DNA of 64,000 bases from assembly GCA_964036155.1 (NCBI GenBank), contig OZ038423.1, forward strand, positions 60,837,249 to 60,901,248, read 5' to 3'. This stretch comes from Diploscapter coronatus (Eukaryota > Nematoda > Chromadorea > Rhabditida > Rhabditidae). The position numbers and the translations under genes were made by a program. Every line of letters starts with the position of its first letter. Position 1 is the stretch's first letter. Below are positions 61,478-64,000 of the stretch, one piece after another. The notes under the pieces were generated by a model that saw only the letters and a list, made by a program, of their open reading frames with translations, did not search any database and was not told where the DNA came from.

Positions 61478-63933
61478 TCAATCAGTCGACATAGTGGGCT
61501 GAGTGATATGCTGCGGGGAGCCTTTAGACTGGACGCGGAGGCCTGAAATTTTCAAACTTTGTCACTTTTAAGAAAAAAGTTTTAAGAGTCATTTTTCCAA
61601 ACTATTCTAATTTTTTCTCAAGTCAGTGATAAGAAAAAAGATTTCTTCTAATTTCTAGAAATGAAACTTTTTTTTTCTAAACACCAAAACAGAGGATAGA
61701 GAAAATCTCATCTGGTGGATAATTAGATTAGCGATACTCAAAGAAATTTTCCAAACCCCACGACCTTATAAGCCTTATCCCTTCGGAACGTCCTGCATTT
61801 ACCGTGATTGTGGGCAGAGAAAGAGAACTGTCTTTTTCCCTCGTTTTTCTCACTATTTCTTATCCGACTTAGACAGAGCTTAAGCCAGATCAATTGAGTT
61901 ACCCCCCTTAAGCCAAATTCTCCTACCGAAGTCTTGTTATGTGCCCTCTATGTATCAATTTTCTATGGAAAAATTTGATTTGAGTAACCCTCTAGAATTT
62001 TTCGTTCTGGCTGAGAACCTGCCTATGCCTGTTCTCTCTTATTTCTCGCTATTTTCAAAGGATAAGGCTTGTAAAAGGTGGTGATCCTCCATTTGGCTTA
62101 CCCGAGAGAACGGATTCCAGCCGATCGACTTTCACCATGAGGTCTTTGACGATCCGATTCACGCAACCCGCGAAGCCTTTCGATTCAGGAACGTCGCCCT
62201 CAAAATGCCTTTTTTATTTTTCGGATCTCGTATCTACTTCGACAAAATTGACATGTTTATAATTGGATTTTATGTATGCAAAAATTTCAATCGCTTAAAG
62301 AAAAGAAAATGTTGGTATGAATAAAACTTCAGATTGTTCACTTTCTAAGATACTCTGAGTTTCAAAAATCTTACAAAAGCGCAGACAAATGTTTCGATCA
62401 TTTGTCATCAAGTAAATAATAATAATGATTTCAACAAAAAACAAATTGAACGAACCGAACAAACCTGAGCATTGTGGACGGGCGCGTGGTGGGCATTTTG
62501 GGGTTCGGTCGAATCGGATGTCGGAGCAGCCATTTCAGTCCGTCTCTTCTTCTCGTGGATCGGCTCCTCGGGTGCTGACGGCTCGTCGGATCGCTCGACT
62601 CGCAGAGGTCCGACCACCAGACGCGGACGCTCACCGCGCAACTCTTCTCTGCAAAATTCCACTTGTGTTATAAATTTGAAAATTTTAACTCTTAGAATTT
62701 TCTCATTTGTCCATAAAGAATTCATCTTTCACCACAAACATTCGATTTTTTCCTTCAGTTTTAGATTTTCAGAGATATTATCGGCAAATATTCTAATTTC
62801 GTGAAATTACAACAAAAAATTGTTCCTTTCTTCAAATTTTAACATTACATTTCCATTTCAAAGAAATTAGTTCTTAGTTGTTATAGGTTTCAAAACCTTT
62901 AAAACCATGAAAATTATTTCTCAATTCCTGATAGGTGTTAGCATTAATCCAGATAAGAGTTTGAAGAAAAAAAACCAATCATTTTTATTGATTTTTCCCA
63001 AAATAATCGATTTATGCACCTGAGCCTGTACATCTCCTCGTTGGCCTGTTGCCTCTCGGCGAGCTCGTTCTCTAACAAAGTAGAGCGCTCGATCGCATCG
63101 TTCAGCTGAAAGTTGTTTTGTGAAACAACAATAAACCTATTCTAACATCAGGGTGAAAAATGTAGGAAGATTTTATATCATTTAATCACTATATTAAAGC
63201 ATAAGTACTAATGGTTTTTCCCACTTGGTATAAATGAAAGACTTGAAACATATCTAAAAATATTTGGTATCTTGTAAAATGCCATCAATTAAACTAGAAG
63301 AATCGCACGCTTTTTGTTATTTTTAATACAAAAATCGAAACTTATTCAAAGTTAAAATTTTTATTTAATTTAAGAGAAAATTACCCTCTTTTCGAAGTCC
63401 TCGAGTAGTTGCTGACTGCTGCGCTCGTGCCTCTCGAGGTCGTCGTTCCTCTGTTCCAATTCGCGAGTGCGCTCCTTCGCCACGAGGTTCTCCTTTTGTA
63501 GGACGTCGATCTGACAAACTTACTAGTGAAGCGGCAAAGCGAGATTATTGAGTCTGATGCAGGAAAAAATGGGCGGAGTCTCCTCCTATCTCATTTCCCA
63601 TTTTCGGAAAGGAAAGGGGACAAAGCTTGTTTTTTTTCGAAAAAAGGGAAAGGCGAGAAGATGAGGGCCCAGCCAATTTTTTCCTGTGTTAGATCCAATA
63701 ACCTCGTTTTTCCGCTTCACTAATATTTTATTTTCGAGATTTTTTATTTTATTTTAAAGAAGTTAAATTTGGTAGAAAATATTCCAATTTTGTACGACTA
63801 AAAAAACTAAGCAATTAAAGTTGGGAAATAAACACTTTGCCTTTGCAGAGATTTTTTAATTTTGTAAGTTCACCTGCTTCCTCAAACTCTCCTCTAGCTT
63901 GACCCACTGCTTACGAGACTCGTCGAGTTTCTC
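61478..63933 (-). CDS. nud-2: NUD-2 (NDE1/NDEL1 dynein regulator), 5' partial
   Basis: NDE1/NDEL1 proteins bind LIS1 and dynein through an N-terminal coiled coil and act in nuclear migration and mitosis. Six exons lie in the window: 63933-63874, 63510-63385, 63105-63020, 62648-62465, 62198-62102 and 61542-61478 (stop). The coiled coil shows the family core TRELEQRNDDLERHERSSQQ and LLEDFEKRLNDAIERSTLLE, a close match to NDEL1. The next exon encodes a Pro/Glu/Arg-rich region, and the following one a short conserved C-terminal helix (NRIVKDLMVKVDRLESVL). The N-terminal part lies beyond position 64000. Intron 62101-61543 carries a composite MITE insertion and intron 63873-63511 another MITE. Confidence 0.92.
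61757..62085. mobile_element. composite element with TIR GGATAAGGCTTGTAA
   Basis: The left end (61757-61801, CTTATAAGCCTTATCCCTT) and right end (about 62057-62085, AAAGGATAAGGCTTGTAAAA) are inverted. Inside sits a MITE of the CAGAGCTTAAGCCAGA family (61870-62024). A related single end occurs at 56397-56442. The element lies in the last intron of nud-2. Confidence 0.65.
61870..62024. mobile_element. MITE, family with TIR CAGAGCTTAAGCCAGA, copy 2
   Basis: The left end TAGACAGAGCTTAAGCCAGA (61870-61889) pairs with the right end TTCTGGCTGAGAACCTGCCT (about 62004-62023). Both ends, and TTCGTTCTGGCTGA just inside the right end, match copy 1 at 18968-19093. It appears nested inside the element 61757-62085. 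Confidence 0.7.
63524..63722. mobile_element. MITE with about 60-bp terminal inverted repeats
   Basis: The left arm starts TAGTGAAGCGGCAAAGCGAG and the right arm ends CGTTTTTCCGCTTCACTA, its reverse complement; pairing continues inward at about 80 percent for some 60 bp (GCAGGAAAAAAT / ATTTTTTCCTG). It lies in a nud-2 intron. The open frame across it is a by-product. Confidence 0.75.
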
Positions 63934-64000
63934 CTGGAATTTTGAAGATAAGTTTCAAATACAGCTTAAAATGTTATGAAAGAAGTAAAGGGTAATTTAG

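Noticed and set aside
61167..61502. 111-codon plus-strand frame
   Set aside because: It lies antisense over the nud-2 terminal exon, which is supported by phase and family match, and it has no exon signals of its own.

Overview
The window is a piece of nematode nuclear chromosome, most likely from Caenorhabditis or a close relative. It is AT-rich, with many short exons, many introns of about 45-60 bp, TTTTCAG-type acceptors, acceptors placed just before start codons as expected for spliced leaders, and closely spaced same-strand genes that look like an operon. No bacterial, viral or CRISPR features were seen. Gene models below were built by hand: exons were joined only where splice sites and reading phase agree and, where possible, where the peptide matches a family remembered from other animals.

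Layout. (1) 214-6855, minus strand: pick-1, an Rpp21-type RNase P subunit gene and the 5' third of taf-2, head to tail at 210-260 bp, probably one operon. (2) 7827-11536, minus: a seven-TM chemoreceptor-like gene. Its intron 10679-8091 holds a 2-kb palindrome and two smaller hairpin elements, and its 5' end runs into a 200-N gap (11572-11771). (3) 11927-16686, minus: the 5' half of a P5B ATPase (ATP13A type), also cut by the gap. (4) 19123-25498, minus: a 20-exon gene for a MADF / AT-hook / MADF nuclear protein. (5) 26414-26606: an orphan 3' exon, then about 13 kb without recognisable genes and rich in pyrimidines on the plus strand. (6) 39666-43219, plus: a small secreted EGF-repeat protein. 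(7) 45582-48342, plus: a rhodopsin-like orphan GPCR. (8) 48832-59840, minus: an EOGT-type O-GlcNAc transferase; one 5.2-kb intron contains a complete opposite-strand gene for a four-TM protein (52695-56804). (9) 61478 to beyond 64000, minus: nud-2 (NDE1/NDEL1), 5' end outside the window.

The genes do not form one pathway. pick-1 (synaptic trafficking), RNase P and TFIID are unrelated jobs, which is usual for nematode operons. Introns and gaps carry many short inverted-repeat elements of MITE type, and two related families recur. The observations most worth checking are the gene nested inside the EOGT intron, the palindrome inside the chemoreceptor intron, the gap that hides parts of two genes, and two introns that end in CG instead of AG.
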